A DNA stretch of 64,000 nt from Pseudomonadota bacterium (GTDB lineage Bacteria > Pseudomonadota > Alphaproteobacteria > Rhizobiales > MH13), in the NCBI GenBank assembly GCA_039024915.1, contig JBCCPK010000009.1, forward strand, positions 44,891-108,890. The letters are read 5' to 3'. The translations under genes and the position numbers were made by a program. How positions within the stretch are numbered: the stretch's first letter is position 1; each line of letters starts with the position of its first letter. Below, piece by piece: positions 10,322-20,166 of the stretch. Below the pieces are notes generated by a model. That model ran no database searches. It was given only the letters and a program-made list of their open reading frames with translations, and was not told the origin of the DNA.

Positions 10322-11547
10322 TGTCTCGCCGCTCCTTGCGCCTCTAGGGCTTGCGAGACCGTGTGCACATCCTTATCCCCACGCCCACACAAGTTCATGA
10401 CGATTATGCTGTCGCGGGACATCTCTGGCGCGATCAGTGCCACATGCGCCAACGCGTGGGCAGGTTCCAGTGCCGGCAGGATCCCCTCCGTCCGCGCAAG
10501 GAGTTTGAACCCTTCAAGCGCTTCGGTATCGGTCACGGGCACGTACTGCACACGGCCAATGTCTTTAAGCCACGAATGCTCTGGACCGATCCCCGGGTAA
10601 TCGAGCCCTGCTGAGATCGAGTGGCCTTCAAGGATCTGACCATCATCATCTTGCAGCAGGAACGTTCGGTTACCGTGTAGAACGCCGGGTTTGCCGCCTG
10701 AAAGCGAAGCCGCATGGCCATTCTCGACGGACACACCATGGCCACCGGCCTCGACACCGATCAGCTCGACGTCGGTATCGTCGAGAAATGGGTGAAACAG
10801 CCCGATGGCATTTGATCCGCCGCCCACGCAAGCCACTGCTTTATTAGGCAGGCGACCTTCCACCTCGAGCAACTGTTCGCGGCACTCACGCCCGATGACC
10901 GATTGGAAATCACGCACCAGCATTGGGTAAGGATGGGGACCTGCAGCGGTACCGATCAGGTAATACGTCTCGTCAACCGTCGCCACCCAGTCGCGCAGCG
11001 CCTCGTTCATCGCGTCCTTCAACGTGCCTGCACCGGAGGTAACCGGGATGACTTCTGCTCCCAGAAGCTTCATGCGGAACACGTTCGGCGCCTGCCGTTC
11101 GACGTCTGTCGCGCCCATGTAGATGACCGCTTTCAGGCCAAAGCGCGCACAAACCGTCGCTGTTGCCACGCCATGCTGTCCAGCACCGGTTTCAGCGATA
11201 ATTCGGGTTTTGCCCATGCGCCGCGCCAGGAGGATCTGCCCCAGGCAATTGTTGATCTTATGGCTGCCTGTGTGGTTCAGCTCGTCACGTTTGAAGTAGA
11301 TTTTCGCGCCGCCAAGTTCCTCTGTAAGTCGCTCTGCGAAATACAGTGGTGACGGGCGGCCAGCGTAGGTCGCATTCAGTGCGTCGAGCTCGGCTTGAAA
11401 AGCCGGGTCAGCCTGGGCATCCGCATAGGCCTTTTCCAGATCCAGGATGAGCGGCATAAGTGTTTCGGCAACGTAACGGCCGCCAAATATGCCGAAATTC
11501 CCGCCCTCATCAGGGCCCGTGCGATAGGAATTGACCGGTGTGTCCAC
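10318..11547 (-). CDS. trpB: Tryptophan synthase beta chain
   Basis: 409 residues. TrpB condenses indole with serine using PLP. The PLP lysine is in [14 protein letters not shown], followed by [13 protein letters not shown], and the phosphate-binding GGGSNAIG loop is present ([15 protein letters not shown]). The C-terminal block [14 protein letters not shown] is conserved. It lies 14 bases after trpF and shares four bases with arsC. Confidence 0.98.
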   Translation of the reverse strand: MDTPVNSYRTGPDEGGNFGIFGGRYVAETLMPLILDLEKAYADAQADPAFQAELDALNATYAGRPSPLYFAERLTEELGGAKIYFKRDELNHTGSHKINNCLGQILLARRMGKTRIIAETGAGQHGVATATVCARFGLKAVIYMGATDVERQAPNVFRMKLLGAEVIPVTSGAGTLKDAMNEALRDWVATVDETYYLIGTAAGPHPYPMLVRDFQSVIGRECREQLLEVEGRLPNKAVACVGGGSNAIGLFHPFLDDTDVELIGVEAGGHGVSVENGHAASLSGGKPGVLHGNRTFLLQDDDGQILEGHSISAGLDYPGIGPEHSWLKDIGRVQYVPVTDTEALEGFKLLARTEGILPALEPAHALAHVALIAPEMSRDSIIVMNLCGRGDKDVHTVSQALEAQGAARQ

Positions 11548-11561
11548 GCAGATGTTCTCCC

Positions 11562-12245
11562 TTAGGATGCGGCAAACGATGGGTCTGGGGGCGAAACCTT
11601 TTGCCCGCCGCGCGCAGCCTTGATGAATGCTTCTATCGCGAGTGCGTCTTTGATCCCTGGAGCGCTTTCGACGCCTGATGATACATCGACGCCATGTGCG
11701 CGCGTCCGTTCGATCGCCTGGGCAACGTTTGCTGCCGTCAATCCACCCGAAAGCATGAAGGGTTGCGTCCGGTCAAGCGAGTCCAGGAGCCCCCAATCGA
11801 AAACTTCGCCCAACCCGCCCGGGCGTGTTGCATCTTCTGCCGGTTTCGCATCGACCAATAAGCGGTCTGCGACCCGTCCCAGCGAGTTCGCCAGTGTCAC
11901 GTCACTTTCACTGCCGATACCCACGGCCTTCATAATTTTCGTGCCGAAACGGGCTCTCACCACCTCGATCCGCCCAGCGTCCTCATGGCCATGCATCTGG
12001 ACCCAGTCGGGGCGCACCCGCGTTACAAGTGACCTCATCAAGGCGTGGTCTGCATTGACTGTGAGGACGACGATTGAGGATCGGCTACGCGCTTGATCTG
12101 CAAGCGCTGCCATGGTCTCAAGGTCAATGTGCCGAGGGCTTTTTGGGAAATAGACAAACCCCACCATGTCAGCACCTGCGTTCAACGCGGCTGTAACGGT
12201 CTCGGGTGTCGATAAACCACAGATTTTGACAGACAGGCGATCCAT
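11562..12245 (-). CDS. trpF: Phosphoribosylanthranilate isomerase
   Basis: 227 residues. TrpF converts phosphoribosylanthranilate to CdRP. The family start is clear ([12 protein letters not shown], with the catalytic Cys), then [17 protein letters not shown], the VQMHGHED strand and the catalytic Asp region LLVDAKP. The C-terminal [16 protein letters not shown] is the phosphate-binding end of the barrel. It is the first gene of the leftward unit trpF-trpB-arsC-trpA-accD-folC. Confidence 0.97.
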   Translation of the reverse strand: MDRLSVKICGLSTPETVTAALNAGADMVGFVYFPKSPRHIDLETMAALADQARSRSSIVVLTVNADHALMRSLVTRVRPDWVQMHGHEDAGRIEVVRARFGTKIMKAVGIGSESDVTLANSLGRVADRLLVDAKPAEDATRPGGLGEVFDWGLLDSLDRTQPFMLSGGLTAANVAQAIERTRAHGVDVSSGVESAPGIKDALAIEAFIKAARGGQKVSPPDPSFAAS

Positions 12246-12347
12246 GGCGATGCTCTAGACGGGCGGGCGCTGCACGGCAACCTCAGGTTTGTTCGTGCGG
12301 CGATGCGTCAGCGTATGGGGTTCGCCCAACAACAAGGAGCGGTGCGG

Positions 12348-13085
12348 GTGAGTTTCAGCCCTCAAGAGGTAGAGCGGTATGCGCGGCACCTGGTGATTAA
12401 GGAAATCGGCGGCCCGGGCCAGATGAAACTGAGAGCCGCGCGGGTCGTGGTGGTCGGTGCGGGCGGTCTTGGGGCACCCTGTCTCCTGTACCTCGCCGCT
12501 GCAGGCGTTGGGACGATTGTGATCGTCGACGATGATGTGGTCTCCCTATCCAACCTGCAGCGCCAGATTATTCACAATGGTGAAGCTATCGGTCAGCCCA
12601 AAGTACATAGTGCCGCTTCAGTACTCTCCTCGATCAACGACACAGTTCAGATTGTTCCGGTCGCGAATCGAATGTCACGCGATAATGCGACTGACCTTCT
12701 GGCGGATGCGGATGTGGTCGTCGATGGCAGCGACAGCTTCGAAACGCGGCAGGTCATCGCCGAGGTCTGCGAGCAGGTCCAAGCGCCGATGGTCACAGCC
12801 GCGGTATCTGTTTGGGATGGATCCCTGACCGTTATCGCGCCACACATGTCTCTCGCAGATGGCCGTTTGGCGCCCTCGTTCGGTGACATCTACCCCGCAG
12901 CGCCGGAACCCGGATCGCTGCCCACCTGCGCCGAAGCGGGTGTGGTCGGCGCGCTGACAGGAACGATGGGCACCATGCAGGCGATGGAGGTGGTCAAGCT
13001 GATAACCGGCGCTGGGGAGCCGCTGATTGGCCGCGTTTTGCTTGTCGATGCTTTGACGATGCGGTTCGAAACGCTTGAGGTGTGA
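12348..13085 (+). CDS. HesA/MoeB/ThiF-family adenylyltransferase
   Basis: 245 residues. An E1-like fold that adenylates the C-terminus of a ubiquitin-like sulfur carrier (MoaD or ThiS type). Seen are the ATP loop VVVGAGGLGAPCL, the DDDVVSLSNLQRQ motif with the Arg finger, VVDGSDSFETR, and the catalytic Cys in PTCAEAGVVGAL. The two CxxC zinc pairs of classical MoeB are absent (the first position reads LAPSFGDIYP). The GTG at 12348 has AAGGAG eight bases upstream and is preferred over an ATG at 12303. MoeB versus ThiF cannot be decided here. Confidence 0.88.
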   Translation: MSFSPQEVERYARHLVIKEIGGPGQMKLRAARVVVVGAGGLGAPCLLYLAAAGVGTIVIVDDDVVSLSNLQRQIIHNGEAIGQPKVHSAASVLSSINDTVQIVPVANRMSRDNATDLLADADVVVDGSDSFETRQVIAEVCEQVQAPMVTAAVSVWDGSLTVIAPHMSLADGRLAPSFGDIYPAAPEPGSLPTCAEAGVVGALTGTMGTMQAMEVVKLITGAGEPLIGRVLLVDALTMRFETLEV

Positions 13086-13186
13086 TGGTCATGATGTGGT
13101 TACTGTCCTGCCGCCGAAAGCGATGACAGCCACCGAACAAACGGGCTAGTCGACGGAGACGAGGTAGCCTTGCTTCATGCCTCCGG

Positions 13187-13678
13187 TCACAGTGGTGTGC
13201 GGTCCTTACGGGTAAAAATCCGCACAGGCACACCGTCCCTGCCTGCCTGTGGATCAGAATTCGTTCCGTAACGCAGATCAACCTCGGGGTAGTCAACCTC
13301 ATCAACATCCGGTCGGCGTGTACCGATCTCCAGAATAGTTGCTGGTGCATTGGAATCATTGATGATTCTATGGCCCTCAGAAACTCCACCCTTGAAGCCA
13401 ATCACATCACCGGGGCGCAAAAGCGTTTTGCCCTCATCGGTTTCGAGTGTCGGCGTGCCGCTCAAGACGTAGACGAGTTCATCCTCGCAGCTGTGATAAT
13501 GCACCAATGCCGACGCGGACCCCGGCGCGAGCGTGGTGTGGTTTACGCCGAATTGGTCAAGGCCAAATTGATCACCCAGTGCACGCTTCGCGCGCCCCTT
13601 GGTGGTTGACGCGAAAGGCTCTGGATAGATCGTTGACGTGCGTGGTGAAAGCTCACTGGCGGCAATCGGTCGGCGCAT
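13187..13678 (-). CDS. Cupin-domain protein
   Basis: 163 residues with a single cupin barrel. Motif 1 reads HYHSCEDELVYVLSG (metal ligands His, His, Glu) and motif 2 lies around RPGDVIGFKGGVSEGHRI, with the second His. This resembles small metal-dependent cupins annotated only as cupin-domain proteins. The start is 12 bases after the stop of the upstream leftward dehydrogenase gene, so they are likely co-transcribed; the substrate is unknown. Confidence 0.85.
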   Translation of the reverse strand: MRRPIAASELSPRTSTIYPEPFASTTKGRAKRALGDQFGLDQFGVNHTTLAPGSASALVHYHSCEDELVYVLSGTPTLETDEGKTLLRPGDVIGFKGGVSEGHRIINDSNAPATILEIGTRRPDVDEVDYPEVDLRYGTNSDPQAGRDGVPVRIFTRKDRTPL

Positions 13679-13690
13679 CGTAGCGCCTGT

Positions 13691-14692
13691 TTAGAGCATG
13701 CTCGGCAGAACGCGATCGGGCGGTCGATGCCCATCCGCGAATGCTCGAATATTGATGATAACCTTCTCGCCCATATCGATGCGACTTTCGAGGGTCGCAG
13801 ATCCCATATGGGGAAGCAGAACAACCTTGTGCGCCCGCGCCAGCTTGAGAAGTTTGGGATCCGCAATCGGTTCGTGCTCGAAAACATCGAGGCCTGCGCC
13901 CCCCAGCTGATCGTTTTCAAGCATTCGGATCATCGCCGTCTCATCGATGATTTCGCCGCGGGCGGTGTTGACAAGAATTGCCGTTGGCTTGAGCAGCTTC
14001 AAGCGCCGCGCCGACAACAAATGGAAGGTTGCCGGCGTGTGGGGGCAGTGGACGGAAACGATGTCCATTCGCGCCAGCATTTGATCAAGCGAATCCCAGT
14101 AGGTTGCCTCGAGCTCTTCTTCGATGGCTGAAGCAACGCGTCTACGGTTGTGGTAGTGAATGGACAGACCAAAGGCCTTGGCGCGTCGCGCGACGGCCTG
14201 GCCAATCCGGCCCATGCCAACAACGCCGAGCCTTTTACCCCAAATCCGATGTCCAAGCATCCAGGTTGGTGACCAGCCGGCCCAGTCTTCTGCATGGTCC
14301 TGAATGAAGCGAGCGCCTTCCTTCAACCGACGTGGGACCGCCAACATCAGCGCCATTGTCATGTCGGCAGTGTCTTCAGTCAGCACGCCAGGTGTATTGG
14401 TGATGGTGATCGACCGATTGTTGGCGGCTTCGACATCGATATTGTCAACGCCCGCACCAAACTGGGCTATCAGCTTGAGGTTCGGTCCCGCCTGCGCCAA
14501 AAGCGCCGAATCAAGCCGATCGGTCACCGTTGGCACCAGGACATCGGCATTTCGCACCGCATCGACCAGTTCCGCCTGGCTCATCGGCTTGTCCTCGGTG
14601 TTCAGGCGCGCGTCGAACAACTCGCGCATGCGGGTCTCGACAGTGTCGGGCAGCTTCCGCGTGACGACAACCTGCGGTTTTGACTTCACCAT
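13691..14692 (-). CDS. gyaR: D-isomer 2-hydroxyacid dehydrogenase (glyoxylate/hydroxypyruvate reductase type)
   Basis: 333 residues. The NAD(P) loop is VVGMGRIGQAVARR; catalytic residues sit in NTARGEIIDE (Arg), DVFEHEPIADP (Glu) and LLPHMGSAT (His, in the variant LPHMGSA). Such enzymes reduce glyoxylate or hydroxypyruvate or oxidise D-glycerate. The assignment to the GyaR/GhrB side rests on the overall pattern and is softer than the superfamily call. It precedes the cupin gene by 12 bases. Confidence 0.9.
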   Translation of the reverse strand: MVKSKPQVVVTRKLPDTVETRMRELFDARLNTEDKPMSQAELVDAVRNADVLVPTVTDRLDSALLAQAGPNLKLIAQFGAGVDNIDVEAANNRSITITNTPGVLTEDTADMTMALMLAVPRRLKEGARFIQDHAEDWAGWSPTWMLGHRIWGKRLGVVGMGRIGQAVARRAKAFGLSIHYHNRRRVASAIEEELEATYWDSLDQMLARMDIVSVHCPHTPATFHLLSARRLKLLKPTAILVNTARGEIIDETAMIRMLENDQLGGAGLDVFEHEPIADPKLLKLARAHKVVLLPHMGSATLESRIDMGEKVIINIRAFADGHRPPDRVLPSML

Positions 14693-14961
14693 CGCTCAAC
14701 ACCTTATGTTCCCGCCCCAACGCGCAGCGGGTCTGGAAGTTCGCATGGCTGCCTGTTGCGCTTGACCGAAAATTAACGCCGGTCGTCAACAATTGGACCG
14801 CCACGCATCGTGGTGATCCTTCGAATGGGCGCGAGGGCTGCCAGGCACCGTTACCGCTTGCCGTACCGCAGCGCACAAGCTGGTGGCAAGTGCAGCGAAC
14901 GTCCCGGGCCCCAGCCGCCGTGCCCCGGCGCCTTGTGGCGCCTTAGAGACAGGCTCCGTCC

Positions 14962-15555
14962 ATGAATGCCCTGAGCACCCTTCGATACGTCCCGATCGTG
15001 CGGATAACTCTCGCCAGCGTCGTGGTTCTTGCTCTCGTTTCGTTGTTATTCGCCGAGCGAGTACGGGCCCAGGCGGCTCAGGTCGAAAACGGGGTAACGG
15101 TAGGACCTGTGACGGGTTGGCCGTTGCCGCGCTTCGTTTCAATCCGCCCCAGTGAAGCCAACGTCCGCGTCGGGCCAGGCGGTGCTTATGATATTCGTTG
15201 GACTTTCAAGCGCTCAGGAATTCCCGTCGAGATCATCGCCGAGTTCGGCAACTGGCGCAAAATCCGTGACATGGATGGCGATGAAGGGTGGATCCGGCAC
15301 GACCTGCTTACCGGACGGCGCATGGCGGTGATTGCACCGTGGAGCGAGGGTGACCCTCTCCCAGCGAGGCGCGCACCCAGCGCCAACGCGTCGACACGCT
15401 TCCTCCTTGAGCCTCGCGTCCTGGCGAGCCTGCAAAGCTGCGATGGCCAATGGTGTTCGGTGTCCGCTGCGAATGAGACGAATGATTGGCGCGGCTATGT
15501 TCGCCAAAGCGCGATCTGGGGTGCGTATCCAGACGAGTCATTTGCGGCCGATTGA
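14962..15555 (+). CDS. Secreted bacterial SH3-domain protein
   Basis: 197 residues. A signal peptide covers roughly residues 1-36 (hydrophobic ITLASVVVLALVSLLF, cleavage after VRA-QA). The mature part holds SH3-type motifs: SEANVRVGPGGAYDIRW (the RxGPGxxY signature of bacterial SH3_3/COG3807), then GNWRKIRDMDGDEGWI, and a second, weaker repeat to the end. Such proteins are thought to bind peptidoglycan or peptides in the periplasm. The 268 bases before it (14693-14961) hold no recognisable gene. Confidence 0.88.
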   Translation: MNALSTLRYVPIVRITLASVVVLALVSLLFAERVRAQAAQVENGVTVGPVTGWPLPRFVSIRPSEANVRVGPGGAYDIRWTFKRSGIPVEIIAEFGNWRKIRDMDGDEGWIRHDLLTGRRMAVIAPWSEGDPLPARRAPSANASTRFLLEPRVLASLQSCDGQWCSVSAANETNDWRGYVRQSAIWGAYPDESFAAD

Positions 15556-15619
15556 GGCCCGACAGAAAACGTAAACATCCTGGATTGTCGTGTTGCTAGC
15601 TGATCAGCAGCTTGCGGTA

Positions 15620-16111
15620 TCAGCCCGCTTTCGGGCGAACGCGCATGAGAACGTCGACGCTGACAAGTTCCATACCGTCGGGAATTGGTGGCAAACGGTC
15701 AACCGATACCGCATCGGAGGGAACATCAATAACGCGGTCTTCGTGCTCAAGGAACATGTGGTGATGATCCCCGACATTGGTATCGAAGTACGTGCGCGCC
15801 GAATCCACGGAAATCTCGCGAAGTAAGCCCGCTTCGGTGAACTGGTGCAACGTGTTGTAAACCGTGGCGAGGGACACCCCTGCACCAGCTGTCTTCGCAA
15901 CGTCGTGGAGCCATTCAGCCGATACGTGGCGATCTTGTCCATCAAACAGGATCGACGCCAAAGCCAAACGCTGGCGCGTCGGACGCAAGCCAGCTTTCCT
16001 AAGGCGCGCGATCATAGCCGGCGCTGGTTCTCGACCGAACAATGTGTCCTCGGCCGACGACGAATCGTGCAAAGAATGCGAAACCTTGGTGGAGGGTGAA
16101 GCGGTTGCCAT
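15620..16111 (-). CDS. irr: Iron response regulator Irr (Fur family)
   Basis: 163 residues. Irr is the haem-sensing Fur-superfamily regulator of Rhizobiales that represses haem synthesis and iron-storage genes under iron limitation. The winged helix reads LRPTRQRLALASILF, then VSLATVYNTLHQFTEAGLLREI. The dimerisation domain has the haem-binding histidine cluster DHHHMF rather than full Fur zinc ligands. The position next to fabA on the opposite strand is the usual Rhizobiales arrangement. I saw no clear ICE motif in its upstream region. Confidence 0.93.
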   Translation of the reverse strand: MATASPSTKVSHSLHDSSSAEDTLFGREPAPAMIARLRKAGLRPTRQRLALASILFDGQDRHVSAEWLHDVAKTAGAGVSLATVYNTLHQFTEAGLLREISVDSARTYFDTNVGDHHHMFLEHEDRVIDVPSDAVSVDRLPPIPDGMELVSVDVLMRVRPKAG

Positions 16112-16575
16112 GATGTCTATGCATCTACTCAGTTGTTCGGGCGCCAGTGAGGCGGCGCGAGATCAAAAGACCAAAAACGCCTAAGTTTCTCGCCTTTGTG
16201 CCGGTTTCCCGCGGGAGCGTCAATTACTCTGGCAGCCTGCTTATCGCATAAACTGCCAATGAATTGCAAGATAGCGTCATCACCTAGGGTTTCGATGCCG
16301 CCGCCGCATCACCTGATCGCGCATGGCATTTGACCGCAACGCAACATGCATTTGGGGTTGTTTTGGCGTCCCAAGCTGTTACCACGCGCGTCGTCATTTG
16401 AGCGATCCCCGCAGCGTTGCTGCTGCTCGCTGAGGTGGCTGGACTGTGGGCCGGATTGCACGGGCTTGTGTTCTGTCTCAGCGCCACACAAATGAACCAC
16501 GTCTGTCTTTGGTACGCTCACAGTGCTCTGTGATGCTCGGCCATCGTTTCAGCCTACAAAGCGCATGGAAAAAAC
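16112..16575. other. Divergent irr-fabA intergenic region
   Basis: 464 bases separating divergently read irr and fabA. It should carry both promoters. A leftward frame of about 67 codons near 16284-16487 has no recognisable product and looks like chance. I could not identify a convincing RNA or operator. Confidence 0.5.
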
Positions 16576-17091
16576 ATGACTGACCGTCCCTCATCGCTGA
16601 CCTACGATGAACTTATCGAATGCGCCGAGGGTCGCATGTTTGGTCCCGGCAATGCACAATTGCCTGCGCCGCCCATGCTCATGTTTGATCGCATAACCTC
16701 GATCGCTGAAGAGGGTGGCGCCCATGGCAAGGGCCATGTGCTTGCCGAACTCGAGGTCAATCCGGAGCTTTGGTTTTTCCAATGCCACTTTATTGGTGAT
16801 CCGGTCATGCCTGGTTGTCTCGGTCTTGATGCTCTGTGGCAGCTAACCGGCTTTTATCTTGGATGGCTCGGCGAAAAGGGCCGTGGGCGCGCATTGGGCG
16901 TTGGGGAGGTCAAATTTACCGGCCAGGTTCAGCCGTCCGTCAAGCGCGTTGAATATGGAGTTGATCTCAAGCGTGTGATGCGCTCCAAGCTGAAGCTTGC
17001 GATTGCGGATGGTTGGCTTAAAGCGGACGGCAAGCCTATTTTCTCAGTCTCCGGTATGCGGGTGGGTCTGTTTGAAGATGCTGTCGCCTAA
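16576..17091 (+). CDS. fabA: 3-hydroxydecanoyl-[ACP] dehydratase/isomerase
   Basis: 171 residues. FabA dehydrates 3-hydroxydecanoyl-ACP and isomerises trans-2 to cis-3-decenoyl-ACP, the branch point to unsaturated fatty acids. The catalytic His is in [19 protein letters not shown] and the catalytic Asp follows in GLDALWQ. Length equals that of E. coli FabA. fabB and fabI follow on the same strand. Confidence 0.98.
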   Translation: MTDRPSSLTYDELIECAEGRMFGPGNAQLPAPPMLMFDRITSIAEEGGAHGKGHVLAELEVNPELWFFQCHFIGDPVMPGCLGLDALWQLTGFYLGWLGEKGRGRALGVGEVKFTGQVQPSVKRVEYGVDLKRVMRSKLKLAIADGWLKADGKPIFSVSGMRVGLFEDAVA

Positions 17092-17167
17092 GCCCATCTC
17101 AAAAGCCTAATCGGACCGCTCACCGTTCCGGCCCATTGGGGCTGTGATTATCAAACAGGAGATGGCA

Positions 17168-18382
17168 ATGCGCCGCGTCGTCGTCACAGGGATGGGCATC
17201 GTCTCATCAATTGGAAACACGACCAACGATGTGCTGGCGAGCCTGAAGACTGCTCGTTCCGGCATTGTTTTTGCCCAGGATTATGCGGATTTGGGTTTTC
17301 GCTGCCAGGTGCACGGCGCGCCTGATATTGATGTCGCTGCCCTGGTTGATCGCCGCAATATGCGGTTTCATGGCGGCGGGACTGCATGGAACCATGTCGC
17401 TATGGATCAGGCCATTGCGGATGCGAAACTATCTGATGAAGAGGTATCCAATCCGCGCACCGGCATCATTATGGGTTCGGGTGGCCCATCGACGCGCGTG
17501 ATCGTCGACGCGGCAGATACGACCCGCGACAAAGGCCCCAAGCGGGTCGGCCCGTTCGCTGTACCGAAGGCTATGTCTTCGACGGCGTCGGCGACCCTTG
17601 CGACATTTTTCAAGATCAAAGGGGTCAATTACTCGATCTCATCGGCTTGCTCTACGTCGGCGCACTGCATCGGCAGTGCGTATGAGATGATCCAATGGGG
17701 GAAGCAGGATCGCGTCTTTGCAGGTGGCTGCGAGGACCTCGATTGGACCTTGTCGGTCCTGTTCGATGCGATGGGCGCGATGTCATCAAAATACAATGAT
17801 ACACCTTCGAGCGCCTCGCGCGCCTATGACAAAAACCGCGATGGCTTCGTCATTGCTGGCGGCGCGGGTGTCCTGGTTCTCGAAGAATATGAGACCGCCA
17901 AAGCGCGCGGCGCACCGATCTACGGCGAGATCATTGGTTACGGTGCGACATCGGACGGATACGACATGGTTGCCCCGTCGGGCGAAGGGGCTGTGCGCTG
18001 CATGCACCAAGCGCTGGAGACGGTCGATGTGCCGGTTGATTACATCAACCCGCATGGCACATCAACGCCGGTTGGTGACGTAACCGAAGCGAAGGCAATT
18101 CGTGAGGTTTTTGGCTCTAACGTACCTATGATTTCGGCAACGAAATCATTGACTGGGCATTCGCTTGGAGCAACCGGTGTCCAGGAGGCGATCTACAGCT
18201 TGCTGATGATGAACAACGGTTTTGTCTGCGAGAGCGCGCACATCGATGAAATCGATCCCGATGTCGCCGATTTACCCATTCCGCGCGAGCGGACGAACAG
18301 GGATATCGCAGTCGCGCTTTCCAATTCGTTCGGTTTTGGCGGAACCAATGCCACGCTCGTTTTCAAGCACCCCGACGCGTAA
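17168..18382 (+). CDS. fabB: Beta-ketoacyl-[ACP] synthase I
   Basis: 404 residues. FabB elongates cis-3-decenoyl-ACP in unsaturated fatty acid synthesis. The catalytic triad is visible: Cys in [14 protein letters not shown], His in [11 protein letters not shown], His in [17 protein letters not shown] lies at 17157-17161, so the ATG at 17168 (six-base spacing) is better placed than the ATG at 17162. Twelve bases separate it from fabI. Confidence 0.97.
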   Translation: MRRVVVTGMGIVSSIGNTTNDVLASLKTARSGIVFAQDYADLGFRCQVHGAPDIDVAALVDRRNMRFHGGGTAWNHVAMDQAIADAKLSDEEVSNPRTGIIMGSGGPSTRVIVDAADTTRDKGPKRVGPFAVPKAMSSTASATLATFFKIKGVNYSISSACSTSAHCIGSAYEMIQWGKQDRVFAGGCEDLDWTLSVLFDAMGAMSSKYNDTPSSASRAYDKNRDGFVIAGGAGVLVLEEYETAKARGAPIYGEIIGYGATSDGYDMVAPSGEGAVRCMHQALETVDVPVDYINPHGTSTPVGDVTEAKAIREVFGSNVPMISATKSLTGHSLGATGVQEAIYSLLMMNNGFVCESAHIDEIDPDVADLPIPRERTNRDIAVALSNSFGFGGTNATLVFKHPDA

Positions 18383-18394
18383 GGACCGCTGACT

Positions 18395-19213
18395 ATGGCC
18401 AAGTTAATGTCGGGCAAGCGCGGCCTCATCATGGGGGTGGCCAACAATCATTCCATCGCTTGGGGCATTGCGAAGATGCTCGCCGATCATGGTGCGGACC
18501 TTGCCTTCACCCACCAGGGCGCCGCGATGGCGCGCCGCGTTCAACCGTTGGCGCAGAGCGTTGGTTCCACGCTGGTCATGGATTGTGATGTGGAGGATAT
18601 CACATCGGTTGATGCGGTCTTCGATGCACTTGACCACAATTGGGGAACGCTCGATTTTTTCGTCCATGCGGTTGCGTTCTCTGACAAGAATGAGCTGACC
18701 GGGCGCTTCGCGGATACAACCCGTGAGAACTTCCAGCGCACAATGACCATTTCTTGTTTCTCGTTTGTTGAGACAGGGCGGCGCGCGGCGGCACTGATGA
18801 GCAAGGGCGATACCCCCGGCGGATCCATGGTGACGCTGACCTATGACGGCTCTCAGCGCGTTATGCCCAATTACAACGTGATGGGTGTCGCCAAGGCCGC
18901 GCTTGAAGCATCCGTGCGCTACATGGCCACCGATTTTGGCCTGGATGGGATTCGCGTCAACGCGATTTCTGCCGGCCCGATGCGGACGCTTGCCGGCGCC
19001 GGTGTGGCCGATGCCCGCCTGATGTTTAATTTCCAGAAACAGCACGCGCCTCTGGGGCGCACGGTTTCGCTGGACGAGGTCGGTGGAGCCGGGCTGTACC
19101 TCCTTTCGGATTTATCGGGCGGTGTGACCGGCGAGATTCACTACGTCGATTCTGGCTACAACACGATTTCCATGCCGCGGCTCGACGCGCTTAAGGCGCA
19201 GCAGCAAGCCTGA
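18395..19213 (+). CDS. fabI: Enoyl-[ACP] reductase (NADH)
   Basis: 272 residues. FabI performs the last reduction of the fatty acid elongation cycle. The cofactor region GVANNHSIAWGIAKML is diagnostic, and the active-site Y-x6-K is in NYNVMGVAKAALE. The ISAGPMRTLAGAG substrate loop is present. The order fabA-fabB-fabI after divergent irr is characteristic of Rhizobiales. Confidence 0.97.
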   Translation: MAKLMSGKRGLIMGVANNHSIAWGIAKMLADHGADLAFTHQGAAMARRVQPLAQSVGSTLVMDCDVEDITSVDAVFDALDHNWGTLDFFVHAVAFSDKNELTGRFADTTRENFQRTMTISCFSFVETGRRAAALMSKGDTPGGSMVTLTYDGSQRVMPNYNVMGVAKAALEASVRYMATDFGLDGIRVNAISAGPMRTLAGAGVADARLMFNFQKQHAPLGRTVSLDEVGGAGLYLLSDLSGGVTGEIHYVDSGYNTISMPRLDALKAQQQA

Positions 19214-19225
19214 CCCTGATCTGGC

Positions 19226-20071
19226 ATGCGGCTGCTCGTCATCGGCTATGGCTATTCCGCGCAGTCGGTGCACCGTGCGCTCACCGATAAGCTTGAGGGT
19301 CTGGTCGTAACAACGCGAACGCCCGACAAGCAGCAGGCATTAGCGAACGATGGCCTGCGCGCTGTCGTGTTCGATGCAACGCAACCGTCTGATGCTCTTT
19401 CGGCCGAGCTTGAAGACGCGACACATCTGTTGATCAGCGCAGCCCCCGACGAGGGCGGCGACCCATTTCTCAGACACCACAACCTTTCTGCGGCCAACCG
19501 CTTGCGGGGCGTTGCGTATCTTTCGACCGTTGGCGTCTACGGAAATCATGACGGTGCGTGGGTGGACGAGACGACGACGCTTCAACCGGAAAGCCGGCGA
19601 TCGGTGCTCAGGTTGGAGGCGGAGGCTGCGTGGGAGAAAATATGTTCTGTAAAAGATATTCCTTTAAGCAGTCACCGTTTATCGGGAATATATGGCCCGG
19701 AGCGAAATCCGCTCGTACGCGTGCTTAACGGCCAGGCGCGCCGCATCATCAAGCCCGGCCAGGTCTTCAACCGCATTCATGTTGCAGATATCGGCCGTGT
19801 CGTGGCCGCCGCCCTGCTCGCGGAGTATAATGGACCGCTTAACGTGACCGACGACATGCCCGCCCCGCCTCAGGACGTTCTGGAACATGCTGCGAGCCTC
19901 TTGGGCACAGCTCCGCCGCCCGCTGTTGATTTTGAAACCGCCGATCTAACGCCCATGGCCCGTTCGTTTTATGGCGAGAACAAGCGAGTTTCGAACGCCT
20001 TATCCAAGCGCTTGTTTGGTTCCTATCTGTACCCCGATTACAAAGCTGGGCTGGCGTCGCTTCTCGATTAA
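19226..20071 (+). CDS. YeeZ-like NAD(P)-dependent epimerase/atypical SDR
   Basis: 281 residues. The start (LLVIGYGYSAQSV) is a Rossmann glycine loop; YLSTVGVYGNHDGAWVDE and RLSGIYGPERNP are the characteristic blocks of the YeeZ/extended SDR-like family. The typical YxxxK tyrosine is retained in the VYG block, but the lysine is not obvious. Function unknown; often one gene away from fab or tRNA-modification genes. Twelve bases separate it from fabI, so it may be part of the fab transcript. Confidence 0.85.
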   Translation: MRLLVIGYGYSAQSVHRALTDKLEGLVVTTRTPDKQQALANDGLRAVVFDATQPSDALSAELEDATHLLISAAPDEGGDPFLRHHNLSAANRLRGVAYLSTVGVYGNHDGAWVDETTTLQPESRRSVLRLEAEAAWEKICSVKDIPLSSHRLSGIYGPERNPLVRVLNGQARRIIKPGQVFNRIHVADIGRVVAAALLAEYNGPLNVTDDMPAPPQDVLEHAASLLGTAPPPAVDFETADLTPMARSFYGENKRVSNALSKRLFGSYLYPDYKAGLASLLD

Positions 20072-20166
20072 GCTTTGCAGCATGCGGTCCCCAGAGGTGA
20101 GCGAGCTTCCCTTTGACCTGTTAGCACGAACCGGGCAGGCTGTTCTTTTTTGAAAGTGGATCGGTT

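Noticed and set aside
14693..14961. Possible SRP (4.5S) RNA or other structured RNA between the dehydrogenase and SH3 genes
   Set aside because: The conserved GGAAGCAGCC-type apical loop of SRP RNA was not found in either orientation.
16284..16521. Small leftward frames between irr and fabA
   Set aside because: No ribosome site or recognisable motif; located in a promoter region.
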